Shown here piece by piece: positions 15,765-23,030 of a stretch of 64,000 bases of DNA. Position 1 is the stretch's first letter. The number at the start of each line of letters is the position of its first letter. This stretch comes from an uncultured bacterium (GTDB lineage: Bacteria; Verrucomicrobiota; Lentisphaeria; Victivallales; UBA1829), in assembly GCA_900548385.1 (NCBI GenBank), contig URKJ01000020.1:21204-85203 (forward strand), read 5' to 3'. Below the pieces are notes generated by a model. It saw nothing but the letters and a program-made list of their open reading frames with translations, did no database searches and was not told where the DNA came from. The position numbers and the translations under genes were made by a program.

Positions 15765-16354
15765 TGGATTTGATTCTTGCCTCGGCATCTCCGCGGAGAA
15801 AAGAGCTGCTGGCGCGTCTCGGTCTTCCTTTTTCCATTCAGATTTCCAATGCGGAAGAACAGACGGAAGGTCCGTGGATGATGCTTGCGTTGGAAAATGC
15901 TTTCCTCAAGGCGGAGGAGGTCGCCGCCCGTTATCCGGAGTCCGTGGTTGTCGGAGCGGATACCGTGATCGAATTTGAAAGCCGGATCCTTGGAAAACCG
16001 CGCGATCTTGCGGATGCGGAGCGGATGTTGACGATGTTTTCCGGAAAGACTCATGCCGTGACAACCGGCTGTGCGGTATTGTGCCGTTCCCGGAATCTGC
16101 GGGTCCGGTTTGCGGAAACCGCGCAAGTGACGTTCCGGCGGCTTTCTCCGGAAACGGTCCGCCGCTATCTTTCCCTTGTTTCCGTTCTCGATAAAGCCGG
16201 AGCGTATGCGATCCAGGAGCACGGGGAGCTGATTATTGAGCGCTGCGAGGGGGATCCGGATACCGTTGTCGGTTTGCCGGTGACCCGCCTCGGAGAGACG
16301 CTGAAATTGTTCTCCGGTATGGAATTTTTCCGTAAAAATGCGGAAATACGGTAA
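15764..16354 (+). CDS. maf: Maf-family nucleoside triphosphate pyrophosphatase
   Basis: A 196-residue cytoplasmic enzyme that hydrolyses dTTP, UTP or modified NTPs to the monophosphate and pyrophosphate. The signature starts at the N-terminus (ILASASPRRKELL). VVVGADTVIEF and LGKPRDLADAERML follow, then THAVTTGCAV with SFSGK-type context, and DKAGAYAIQEHG. All are in the expected order and the length is normal. It is coupled to the upstream lipoprotein by a one-base stop/start overlap. The choice between YhdE-type and YceF-type specificity was not attempted. Confidence 0.93.
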   Translation: MDLILASASPRRKELLARLGLPFSIQISNAEEQTEGPWMMLALENAFLKAEEVAARYPESVVVGADTVIEFESRILGKPRDLADAERMLTMFSGKTHAVTTGCAVLCRSRNLRVRFAETAQVTFRRLSPETVRRYLSLVSVLDKAGAYAIQEHGELIIERCEGDPDTVVGLPVTRLGETLKLFSGMEFFRKNAEIR

Positions 16355-16380
16355 AAAAAGAGTTTTTTTTGATTTTTTTT
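16325..16380 (+). terminator. Terminator at the end of maf
   Basis: Arms TTTTTCCGTA and TACGG-T-AAAAA form a stem with one bulge across the last maf codons and stop. Two runs of eight T follow (16363-16370 and 16373-16380). The stem is modest but the T-runs are strong. Confidence 0.55.
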
Positions 16381-16681
16381 GCGGATTTTCTTTTGCATTC
16401 TTGAGTGTAAGCGTATAAGTTAATCCGCAGAAGGTCCGGCAGAGCCGGATCGGAAAGCCGAAGTATACGATTGCGTTCCGGCAGTTTCTCCGGGAGGGAA
16501 AAGGTCCACACGCTGCGCAGACTCGGGAGGAGGAAACATTTCCGCGGAAATGTTCGGTGAGGTCTGGAAGAGAGGGTGTTTTTCGGACCGCCGCAGATAA
16601 TGCGGCAGGCAATTTTGCAGTATGACGGAGATAGAGGGGGCCGGGAGGCCTGTTCCCGTCAAAATGGAGAAAAGTAGGAAA
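16355..16681 (+). other. Gap of 327 bases: maf terminator tail, promoter and long structured leader of the RRM gene
   Basis: After the T-runs comes a promoter (16393-16419) and then about 255 bases with no convincing reading frame before the RRM start. This stretch has several inverted repeats. They are a stem TCCGGC/GCCGGA with an AGA loop (16435-16449), a perfect 20-base palindrome (16535-16554), GCCGC/GCGGC around seven bases (16590-16606), and GGCC-GGGA-GGCC (16639-16650). In addition GGTCCGG at 16433 can pair with TCGGACC at 16583, which would close a domain of about 155 nt. This looks like a structured 5' leader or an independent small RNA; it was not matched to a known family. Confidence 0.5.
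16393..16419 (+). promoter_or_regulatory. Predicted promoter of the leader/RRM transcript
   Basis: TTGCAT (16393-16398) and TATAAG (16414-16419) with a 15-base spacer (16 if the -35 is read one base earlier as TTTGCA). Start near 16426. Confidence 0.55.
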
Positions 16682-17020
16682 ATGAAGAGCTTATATGTAG
16701 GCAATCTGCCTTACAGTGCAACAGAAGACGAGGTTCGTGATCTTTTTACCCAGCATGGGGAAGTCAGCCGCGTGAAACTTGTAATCGACAGGGAAACCAA
16801 CCGTCCGAAAGGGTTCGGCTTCGTTGAAATGGACGACAACGGCGCCGCCGGAGCGATTCAGGCGCTTGACGGCCAGGAGTTCGGCGGCAGACGGCTTCGC
16901 GTCAATGAGGCCCGTGAACGTGCGGAGCGTCCGCAGCGTTCATTCGGGGATCGTCCGCGGCGTTTTGACGGACCCCGCAACGGCGGATTCCGTCCGCGTG
17001 AGGAGCGTTCGGAATTCTGA
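16682..17020 (+). CDS. RRM-domain RNA-binding protein
   Basis: A 112-residue protein with one RNA recognition motif: RNP2 SLYVGNLP (3-10) and RNP1 KGFGFVEM (43-50). A basic tail rich in Arg, Pro and Gly follows (RPQRSFGDRPRRFDGPRNGG in part). Such single-RRM proteins occur in cyanobacteria and several other bacterial phyla, often cold-induced, and bind RNA without strict sequence need. A longer frame exists, but TAGGAAA before the ATG at 16682 and the RNP2 position fix the start. The unusually long leader suggests post-transcriptional control, possibly by its own product; that is inference. A strong terminator follows. Confidence 0.93.
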   Translation: MKSLYVGNLPYSATEDEVRDLFTQHGEVSRVKLVIDRETNRPKGFGFVEMDDNGAAGAIQALDGQEFGGRRLRVNEARERAERPQRSFGDRPRRFDGPRNGGFRPREERSEF

Positions 17021-17048
17021 GCCGTTCAACGGTTTCAACTCAATCTGC

Positions 17049-17086
17049 GACTTTCGGTTTCCTCCCGGGATCGAAAGTCTTTTTTT
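17049..17086 (+). terminator. Intrinsic terminator of the RRM gene
   Basis: An eight-base perfect stem (GACTTTCG with CGAAAGTC) with a 15-base loop is followed directly by seven T. Confidence 0.85.
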
Positions 17087-17119
17087 CAATGATTTCATCC
17101 ATTCCCGGAGGTTGCTTTT

Positions 17120-17929
17120 ATGCTGAATGAGACTGTATTTCAGCTTCCGCAGGCGAGTTTTTCCAATCCGCTTCATCTCTATGCCGCCGGGATCACGCAT
17201 CCGGACCGGCATTACCGCATCCGGCGCGAATGTTCCGACATCACTGTGCTGGAGTATATCGTTTCCGGGACGGGACATTTGTGCGTGGAGGACCGTTCCT
17301 ATACGGTTCATGCGGGCGATGTTTATCTGCTGCACCCGTTTACCAGTCACGATTATCATGCGGACTGGAAAGACCCGTGGGAGAAGATCTGGTTCAATCT
17401 TTCCGGTCCGCTGGTGGAACATCTTGTTGACGCCTATCAGCTGAAAGACGCGGTTTATTTCCCGCAATGTCCGCTGGAACAGGAGTTCCGGGAGGCGTTG
17501 GAGATCGTAAGGACGCGTCCCCGGAATGCGTATACGGCTTTTTCCCTGCTCCTGCATCGGCTGTTCGCTCTGTTGAACGAGTGGAGGCAGCAGCATCCGG
17601 AGATGCGGAAAACGCCGGATGGGTTGAAACTGAAAGAGTTTCTGGACCGCAACTGGCGCCGGCAGATTACATTGGAGGAACTGGCGGCGGTCATCGGGCG
17701 TTCCCGCTCCCAGACGATCCGGATCTTTCAGCGGGATTGGAACACGTCGCCCTGTCAGTATATTCAGCAGCAGCGGCTGGAATTGGCAAAGCAGTATTTG
17801 GAAAATACCGATCTCAAGGTTTCCATGATCGCGGAAATTGTCGGTTTCCGCGACGAGTTTTATTTTTCCAACTGGTTCAAAAGCAAAACGGGCGTTTCCC
17901 CTTTTTCCTATAAAAAAGGGAAACGCTGA
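17120..17929 (+). CDS. AraC-family transcriptional regulator
   Basis: A 269-residue regulator. The N-terminal cupin-like ligand domain holds VSGTGHLCVEDRSYTVHAGDVYLLHPF near residues 48-75 (quoted to show the G-D-V-x-L-L-x-P core). The C-terminal double helix-turn-helix spans about 172-266: ITLEELAAVIGRSRSQTIRIF, then KVSMIAEIVGFRDEFYFSNWF, with the closing KTGVSPFSYKK (each under 25 residues and partly abridged). Such proteins usually sense a sugar and switch on glycan genes, but no glycan gene is adjacent; it lies between the RRM gene and threonine synthase. CGGAGG precedes the ATG. Its last codons form one arm of a strong hairpin. Confidence 0.92.
   Translation: MLNETVFQLPQASFSNPLHLYAAGITHPDRHYRIRRECSDITVLEYIVSGTGHLCVEDRSYTVHAGDVYLLHPFTSHDYHADWKDPWEKIWFNLSGPLVEHLVDAYQLKDAVYFPQCPLEQEFREALEIVRTRPRNAYTAFSLLLHRLFALLNEWRQQHPEMRKTPDGLKLKEFLDRNWRRQITLEELAAVIGRSRSQTIRIFQRDWNTSPCQYIQQQRLELAKQYLENTDLKVSMIAEIVGFRDEFYFSNWFKSKTGVSPFSYKKGKR
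17892..17926. terminator. Hairpin inside the 3' end of the AraC gene, facing convergent thrC
   Basis: GCGTTTCCC pairs perfectly with GGGAAACGC, and TTTTT with AAAAA, across a short loop, entirely within the last AraC codons. It sits three bases from the AraC stop codon and 13 bases from the thrC stop on the other strand, so it could end transcription both ways. Confidence 0.5.
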
Positions 17930-17939
17930 ATCATCCGGT

Positions 17940-19427
17940 TCAGGACTTGAGGAAATTCCGGATGAACGCGGCCATTTCCTCTTTTGCCACGCAGGATTTA
18001 TGAAGGACCGTCCGGTCTTTCAATGTTGCCAGCGGAGCGGGAACCGGAGTTCCGGTGACTTCCGAAAGTTTTTCCACCATTGCGAACTCATTGTCCGGCA
18101 ATGCGTCCCCGCAGACTGCCGGGAGGACCGAGGCGGCGAATTTGTACGGCGACGCCGTGGAGGCGATCACGCAGGGGGTCCGGTCGCCCGTCTGCTCCAC
18201 ATACTGCCGGTATACGTTCACGGCGACTCCGGTATGCGTATCGCAGAGGTAGCGGTGATCGCGGAACATGGAGGCGATCGTATCGGCGGTTGCCTCATCG
18301 TCGCAGAAGCCGCCGGAGAATTCCGCCTGAAGACGTTTCAGAACTTCTGCGGAGACCGTATATTTCCCATTCCGTTTAAGCTGTTCCATCAGATCCCGGA
18401 CGGCATCCGCATCGTTGTCGTAGAGATGATACAGCATCCGTTCCAGATTGGAGGAGATCAGGATATCCATGGAGGGGCTGGAGGTCGTGTGGAATTCCCG
18501 GTTGCGGTCGTAGACGCCCGTCCGGATGAAGTCGGTCAGTACGTTGTTGCGGTTGGAGGCGCAGATCAGTCTGCCGATCGGCACGCCCATCCGTTTGGCA
18601 TAGACCGCGGCGAGGATGTTGCCGAAGTTTCCGGTCGGAACCGCGACATTGAACCGTTCTCCTTTTGCAAGTTTCCCGTTTTTGAGCAGGTCGCAATATG
18701 CGGAAACGTAGTAGACAATCTGCGGGACCAGGCGGCCGAAGTTGATGGAATTGGCGGAGGAGAACTCCATTCCGTTCTCTTCCAGAAATGTTTTCATGGA
18801 AGCGTCCGCGAAAATGTTTTTGACTCCGGTCTGGGCGTCGTCGAAATTGCCTTTGATTGCACAGACGGCGACGTTGCCGCCTGTCTGCGTGGTCATTTGC
18901 AGTTTCTGCATGGGGCTGACGCCGTCCTGCGGGTAGAAGACGATGATTTTGGTTTTACCGACATCGGCGAAGCCGTCGAGCGCGGCTTTTCCGGTATCGC
19001 CGGAGGTCGCCACGAGGATGACCATGGTTCGGTCGGGAGCGGTTTTGGAGGCGGCGGTCGTCAGCAGATAGGGCAGCAGCTGGAGCGCCATATCCTTGAA
19101 CGCGCAGGTCGGGCCATGCCAGAGTTCGAGCAGGTGCATTCCCGGAGCGGCTTCGACCAGCGGGGCAGGATTGTCGTTGTCGAACGTCCCGGAATAGGCG
19201 CCTTCCACACACCGGCGGATTTCCTCTTCCGAAAAATCGGTCAGGAACAGGGAGAGAATGGCGACAGCGCGTTCCTTGTATGACATTCCGGTCATCCGGT
19301 CGAGCTGTTCCGCCGTGAGTGCGGGGAAAGATTGCGGGACAAAAAGTCCGCCGTCTTCCGAGATTCCCTGTGTAATGGCTTGTGCCGATCCGATATTTTT
19401 CCGACTTCTGGTACTGGTGAACTGCAT
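17940..19427 (-). CDS. thrC: Threonine synthase
   Basis: A 495-residue PLP enzyme that converts O-phosphohomoserine to threonine. The PLP lysine is K111 in HGPTCAFKDMALQ. VATSGDTGKAAL is the phosphate/Ser-Gly loop and the sequence VPTGNFGNILAAVYAKRMG is also characteristic (shown to 19 residues). Length and N-terminal FTSTR fit the long (E. coli-type, fungal-like) subfamily. It converges on the AraC gene with a 10-base gap. Its own promoter is at 19471-19497. No other aspartate-family gene is nearby. Confidence 0.95.
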   Translation of the reverse strand: MQFTSTRSRKNIGSAQAITQGISEDGGLFVPQSFPALTAEQLDRMTGMSYKERAVAILSLFLTDFSEEEIRRCVEGAYSGTFDNDNPAPLVEAAPGMHLLELWHGPTCAFKDMALQLLPYLLTTAASKTAPDRTMVILVATSGDTGKAALDGFADVGKTKIIVFYPQDGVSPMQKLQMTTQTGGNVAVCAIKGNFDDAQTGVKNIFADASMKTFLEENGMEFSSANSINFGRLVPQIVYYVSAYCDLLKNGKLAKGERFNVAVPTGNFGNILAAVYAKRMGVPIGRLICASNRNNVLTDFIRTGVYDRNREFHTTSSPSMDILISSNLERMLYHLYDNDADAVRDLMEQLKRNGKYTVSAEVLKRLQAEFSGGFCDDEATADTIASMFRDHRYLCDTHTGVAVNVYRQYVEQTGDRTPCVIASTASPYKFAASVLPAVCGDALPDNEFAMVEKLSEVTGTPVPAPLATLKDRTVLHKSCVAKEEMAAFIRNFLKS

Positions 19428-19470
19428 GATGATCCATCCGCTTGATTGTTGGTTATTTTAAACGGGGTAA

Positions 19471-19497
19471 TTTATACTCCGTGCCGTTGTTTTGCAA
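19471..19497 (-). promoter_or_regulatory. Predicted promoter of thrC
   Basis: Minus strand TTGCAA (19497-19492) and TATAAA (19476-19471) with a 15-base spacer, about 45 bases before the ATG. It overlaps the end of the intergenic gap behind the flavoprotein gene. Confidence 0.45.
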
Positions 19498-19520
19498 GGC
19501 GGGCGGGGAAAAATATGGGG

Positions 19521-20573
19521 TTATTCGCCGTCGAGTTCTGCAAAAAATTCCCGGATTGGATAGATTTTTTTCGCCGCTCCGACGTTACAGCCGACCATGT
19601 AAAGCCCGTTTTCCACATCGCCCGCCCAGGTCGCGATCAGCGCACGGGCGATGCAGAAATGTGCTTTCCTGTGGTCGCAGGAACGCAGACAGCGGTATGG
19701 ACACGAGAAATCTTCGCGTCCGCCGGCAAGCACCCGCTGCACCAGCGGTGTTTTCAGAACGCGGACGGGGAGCCCGACCGGGCTTTTGATCACGGTAATG
19801 TCGTCGGGCGTGGCATTGATGTAAACTTCCTTGCTCCTGCGGTCGATATCCGCTTCTTCGGAGGTGACGAAAAATGTGCCGATCTGGACGCCGCTGTAAC
19901 CGATGGAGAGCCAGTGTTCAATGTCTGCACGGGAAGCGATTTCTCCTGCGGCAAGAATGGGAAGAGCGTCGAGTCCGTAACGGCAGGCAACCGTGCGGAT
20001 CTCTCCGTAAAGCAGTTCCAGCGAACAGGTTTCGGGGTGTTCGATCTGTTCCATCGTGAAACCGAGATGTCCGCCGTTGCGCGGGCCTTCGACGATGACC
20101 GCATCCGGTTTCCGGTTGTACTTGCGCTGCCAGGTCCGTACGACGAGGTCGAATGCGCGGGCACTGGAAACGACGGGGATCAGAGCAAGATCCGCATTGC
20201 CGACGTATTCCGGAAGCTGAAGCGGAAGCCCCGCGCCGGAGATGATGTAATCCACCTGTTCCTGAACGGCAGTCCGTACGATCTCTTCATAATTGGAAAG
20301 GGCGACCATGACATTGACGCCGAGCGGTTTCCGGTTGCCGCAAAGTTCTTTCGCCTTGCGGATTTCGATTGCAAAATTCGTGCTGCATTCATCTGCAAAG
20401 TGGGTTTTCCCGCGTTCCAGGTCTCCGATTCCGACGCTGGCGATCGTTCCGTAACCGCCGCAGCGTATGGTTTCCGCCGCGAGACGCGCCATTGCGACCC
20501 GGACGCCCATCCCTGCCTGGACGACGGGATATTTCGATTCAAGATTCCTGATTTTCAACGGCGGAAGTTTCAT
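19521..20573 (-). CDS. Nitronate monooxygenase / FabK-like FMN enzyme with C-terminal Cys cluster
   Basis: A 350-residue TIM-barrel flavoprotein of the 2-nitropropane dioxygenase family. PVVQAGMGVRVAMARLAAE is the N-terminal FMN strand, VIVEGPRNGGHLGF the central E-G-x-x-x-G-G-H-x-G motif and PILAAGEIASRADIEHWLS the phosphate loop. GYSGVQIGTFFV comes next. Family members act as nitronate monooxygenase or as the enoyl-ACP reductase FabK; the two cannot be told apart here. The C-terminus has four Cys in CPYRCLRSC...FCIARAL, which may hold a metal or cluster. The ATG at 20573 was chosen over an upstream one because it begins the family homology. Its promoter is at 20612-20640. Confidence 0.85.
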   Translation of the reverse strand: MKLPPLKIRNLESKYPVVQAGMGVRVAMARLAAETIRCGGYGTIASVGIGDLERGKTHFADECSTNFAIEIRKAKELCGNRKPLGVNVMVALSNYEEIVRTAVQEQVDYIISGAGLPLQLPEYVGNADLALIPVVSSARAFDLVVRTWQRKYNRKPDAVIVEGPRNGGHLGFTMEQIEHPETCSLELLYGEIRTVACRYGLDALPILAAGEIASRADIEHWLSIGYSGVQIGTFFVTSEEADIDRRSKEVYINATPDDITVIKSPVGLPVRVLKTPLVQRVLAGGREDFSCPYRCLRSCDHRKAHFCIARALIATWAGDVENGLYMVGCNVGAAKKIYPIREFFAELDGE

Positions 20574-20611
20574 AATTGTTTTAAATCCCTGAACAGTTAA
20601 AGGTATTTCAT

Positions 20612-20640
20612 AAAATATCATCAGTTTCACTAAAAAGCAA
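20612..20640 (-). promoter_or_regulatory. Predicted promoter of the nitronate monooxygenase-like gene
   Basis: Minus strand TTGCTT (20640-20635), 17-base spacer, TATTTT (20617-20612). The gap to the divergent GH151-like gene (20574-20859) otherwise holds only that gene's promoter. Confidence 0.45.
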
Positions 20641-20771
20641 GCTGCGGACAGATGACTTTTTCGTCATACTTCCGGTTCCGATGGAGAGAGCTCTTCCTGT
20701 GGAACAGGAGGAACGGTGATTTTCTTCATGGAAAAGAGCGCTTTTTTCATTCTTTTTTCCGTGATTTTTCT

Positions 20772-20799
20772 TTGCAAGCGGCATGCGGGGGACTATATT
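20772..20799 (+). promoter_or_regulatory. Predicted promoter of the GH151-like gene
   Basis: TTGCAA (20772-20777), 16-base spacer, TATATT (20794-20799), followed by a leader of about 55 nt with AAGGA before the ATG. Confidence 0.6.
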
Positions 20800-20859
20800 A
20801 TCTCATAAAAGATAAAGAAAACGGATCAGAAAAAACTAAACTTGCAAGGATGGTGTTTT

Positions 20860-22851
20860 ATGCACAAACTTCGTTTCAGACAGGTTCATCTGGATTTTCA
20901 CACGTCGCCCGATATTCCGGGAATCGGAGAACGGTTCGACAAAAAGCAGTGGCAGGAACGGCTTAAAGCCGCGCATGTCGATTCCATCACCTGCTTCTCC
21001 CTCTGTCACCATGGGATGAGCTATCACCCGACCAAAGTCGGGATGATGCACCCGAATCTCAAATTCGACCTCCTCCGCGCCCAGATGGACGCCAGCAAGG
21101 AGATCGACGTCAACGTTCCCGTCTATCTGACCGCCGGGATCAACAACTATGTGGCGGAAAACCACCCCGAATGGCGGGAAGTCAACGCCGATGGAACGTA
21201 TGCCGGATGGGTGGCAAGTCCGCTGAAGCCGGGATTCCACTCGCTGTGCTTCAATACCTCTTATCTGGATTACCTTTGCGAGCATATCGTTGAAACCGTC
21301 ACGCTGTTTCCGGAAGCGGACGGAATTTTCCTTGACATTATTTCGCAGTCGCCGTGCTGCTGCCCGGCGTGCATGAAAAGCATGTACCGCCAGGGATACG
21401 ATCCGCAGAAGCCGGAAGACCGCAAAGCTCATGCGCGTCAGGTGCTGCTGAACTATTACAAGCGGACTTTCGAAGCTCTGCGCAGTGTGGATTCCAAAAT
21501 GCCGATTTTCCACAACAGCGGCAATGTCACGTTCGGGGATCGGGAGATCCTGCCGTATTTCAGCCATCTGGAGCTGGAGTCACTGCCGACCGGCGGCTGG
21601 GGATATGACCATTATCCGATGTCCGCCGCATACAGTCGTAATCTCGAACTCGATTTCCTCGGCATGACCGGCAAGTTCCACCGCGCATGGGGGGAATTCG
21701 GCGGGTTCAAACACCCGAACGCGCTCCGGTATGAGTGCGCCGCCATGCTTGCCAACAACTCCAAGTGCAGCATCGGCGATCAGATGCACCCGGACGGCGA
21801 ACTGGATCAGACGACCTATGAGCTGATCGGTGCCGCATACGCTGAAGTCGAACGGAAAGAACCGTGGTGCCGTGACGCCCGGAGCCTCGCGGAAATCGCC
21901 GTTCTTGCGGAAGCCGGAACCGATACCGGAAACGTCGGCGCCTCGCGTCTGCTTCTGGAGCAGCATCTGCCGTTTGATCTGGTTGACCTCAAGATGGATT
22001 TCGACCGTTACAAGGTTCTCGTTGTCGCCAATGAAAAGGAGATTTCCGTGGAGACTGCGGAAAAGATCCGTCGTTTTCTCGATAAAGGCGGCAAGCTGGT
22101 GATTTCCGCAGATGCGCTTCTCAAGCCCGGTACTGCGGAGCCGTGGTTCGCGGTCGGCGCGGAGTTCGGGGAGATTTCGCCCAGCAATCCCGACTATGTC
22201 CGCATGGAACCGGAATTCGCGGAGAATTTCAAGACGCCGTTCCTGATGCACCTGCCGTCCCGCCGGATGAAAGCGACTTCCGGCCGCTCCGTCGCCAAGG
22301 TTTATGATACTTATTTCAACCGTTCCGGCCGTCATTTCTGTTCGCACCAGCATACGCCGAACAAGCCGGATCCCTCCGGATACGATGCGGCGGTGATCAG
22401 CGGAAACATTCTCTGTTTTGCGCATCCAATCCTGACGCTGTACCGTTCGACGGGGGCGGTCATGCACAAACAGCTTTTTGCGAATGCGCTTTCCGCGTTT
22501 CTCGGAACGGATGTGCAGATTACCGCAAAGAACTTCCCGTCCACCGGCCGCGTGTCTCTGATGCGCCAGGATGCGGAAAACCGGACCGTCTGCCATATTC
22601 TGTATGCTCCGACGGTTCTGCGCGGCGGAGAGCTTCCGCTTGAGAACGAACAGCGTACCCTGACTCCGACGGAGATCATTGAGGAGCTGCTTCCGCTCTT
22701 CAACACGACGTTTACCGTAAAGGTTCCCGGAGCCGTTCGCAAAATCACGCTTCAGCCGGAAAACAAAGAGATTCCGTTTGAATATGCGGATGGGAAAGTG
22801 ACGTTTACGGTTCCCGAATTCACCTGCCATACGATGGCGGTGATTGAGTAA
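20860..22851 (+). CDS. Cytoplasmic glycosidase, GHL6 plus beta-galactosidase trimerisation-like domain (GH151 alpha-L-fucosidase-like)
   Basis: A 663-residue protein without signal peptide. It starts MHKLRFRQVHLDFHTSP, typical of the 'hypothetical glycosyl hydrolase 6' barrel. The barrel continues with THCFSLCHHGMSYHPTK-like text (ITCFSLCHHGMSYHPTKVG), EADGIFLDIISQSPCCCPAC and FHRAWGEFGGFKHP. From about residue 330 a flavodoxin-like trimerisation domain follows (FDLVDLKMDFDRYKVLVVAN, FLDKGGKLVISADAL), then a beta-sandwich tail. This architecture is known in GH151 alpha-L-fucosidases, but the family also has members with other roles, so fucosidase activity is a hypothesis. ATG at 20860 is preceded by AAGGA; an upstream TTG is ignored. 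The gene is monocistronic, ended by a strong terminator. Confidence 0.75.
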   Translation: MHKLRFRQVHLDFHTSPDIPGIGERFDKKQWQERLKAAHVDSITCFSLCHHGMSYHPTKVGMMHPNLKFDLLRAQMDASKEIDVNVPVYLTAGINNYVAENHPEWREVNADGTYAGWVASPLKPGFHSLCFNTSYLDYLCEHIVETVTLFPEADGIFLDIISQSPCCCPACMKSMYRQGYDPQKPEDRKAHARQVLLNYYKRTFEALRSVDSKMPIFHNSGNVTFGDREILPYFSHLELESLPTGGWGYDHYPMSAAYSRNLELDFLGMTGKFHRAWGEFGGFKHPNALRYECAAMLANNSKCSIGDQMHPDGELDQTTYELIGAAYAEVERKEPWCRDARSLAEIAVLAEAGTDTGNVGASRLLLEQHLPFDLVDLKMDFDRYKVLVVANEKEISVETAEKIRRFLDKGGKLVISADALLKPGTAEPWFAVGAEFGEISPSNPDYVRMEPEFAENFKTPFLMHLPSRRMKATSGRSVAKVYDTYFNRSGRHFCSHQHTPNKPDPSGYDAAVISGNILCFAHPILTLYRSTGAVMHKQLFANALSAFLGTDVQITAKNFPSTGRVSLMRQDAENRTVCHILYAPTVLRGGELPLENEQRTLTPTEIIEELLPLFNTTFTVKVPGAVRKITLQPENKEIPFEYADGKVTFTVPEFTCHTMAVIE

Positions 22852-22868
22852 TCCGTTGTCGCATTCCG

Positions 22869-22906
22869 GCGGCTGAAGGTCTTTGCAGGCTTTCAGCCGC
22901 TTTTTT
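22869..22906 (+). terminator. Intrinsic terminator of the GH151-like gene
   Basis: A nine-base perfect stem (GCGGCTGAA with TTCAGCCGC) with a 14-base loop is followed by six T, 17 bases after the stop codon. Confidence 0.88.
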
Positions 22907-22993
22907 ATGTCTGGAACATCTTTGAACATATTTTATTTGAATATAAACATGTTTTTATGAAAAATACCTCTTCCCTTTTTCCGGATTCTGTTG

Positions 22994-22999
22994 TATAAT
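22994..22999 (+). promoter_or_regulatory. Consensus -10 element of the second pseudopilin operon
   Basis: A perfect TATAAT lies 31 bases before the ATG at 23031. No -35 resembling the consensus is seen 16-18 bases upstream, so activation by a regulator or a different sigma contact is possible. Confidence 0.5.
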
Positions 23000-23030
23000 A
23001 TTAGCAGAACATAATTAACATGGAGGTATT

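Noticed and set aside
16535..16554. 20-base perfect palindrome taken as an operator or attachment site
   Set aside because: It lies inside a transcribed leader among other stems, so an RNA hairpin is more likely than a DNA-binding site; no integrase or repeat copy nearby.
21580..22929. Minus-strand frame of 449 codons opposite the GH151-like gene
   Set aside because: Shadow frame; it also crosses the strong terminator at 22869-22906.
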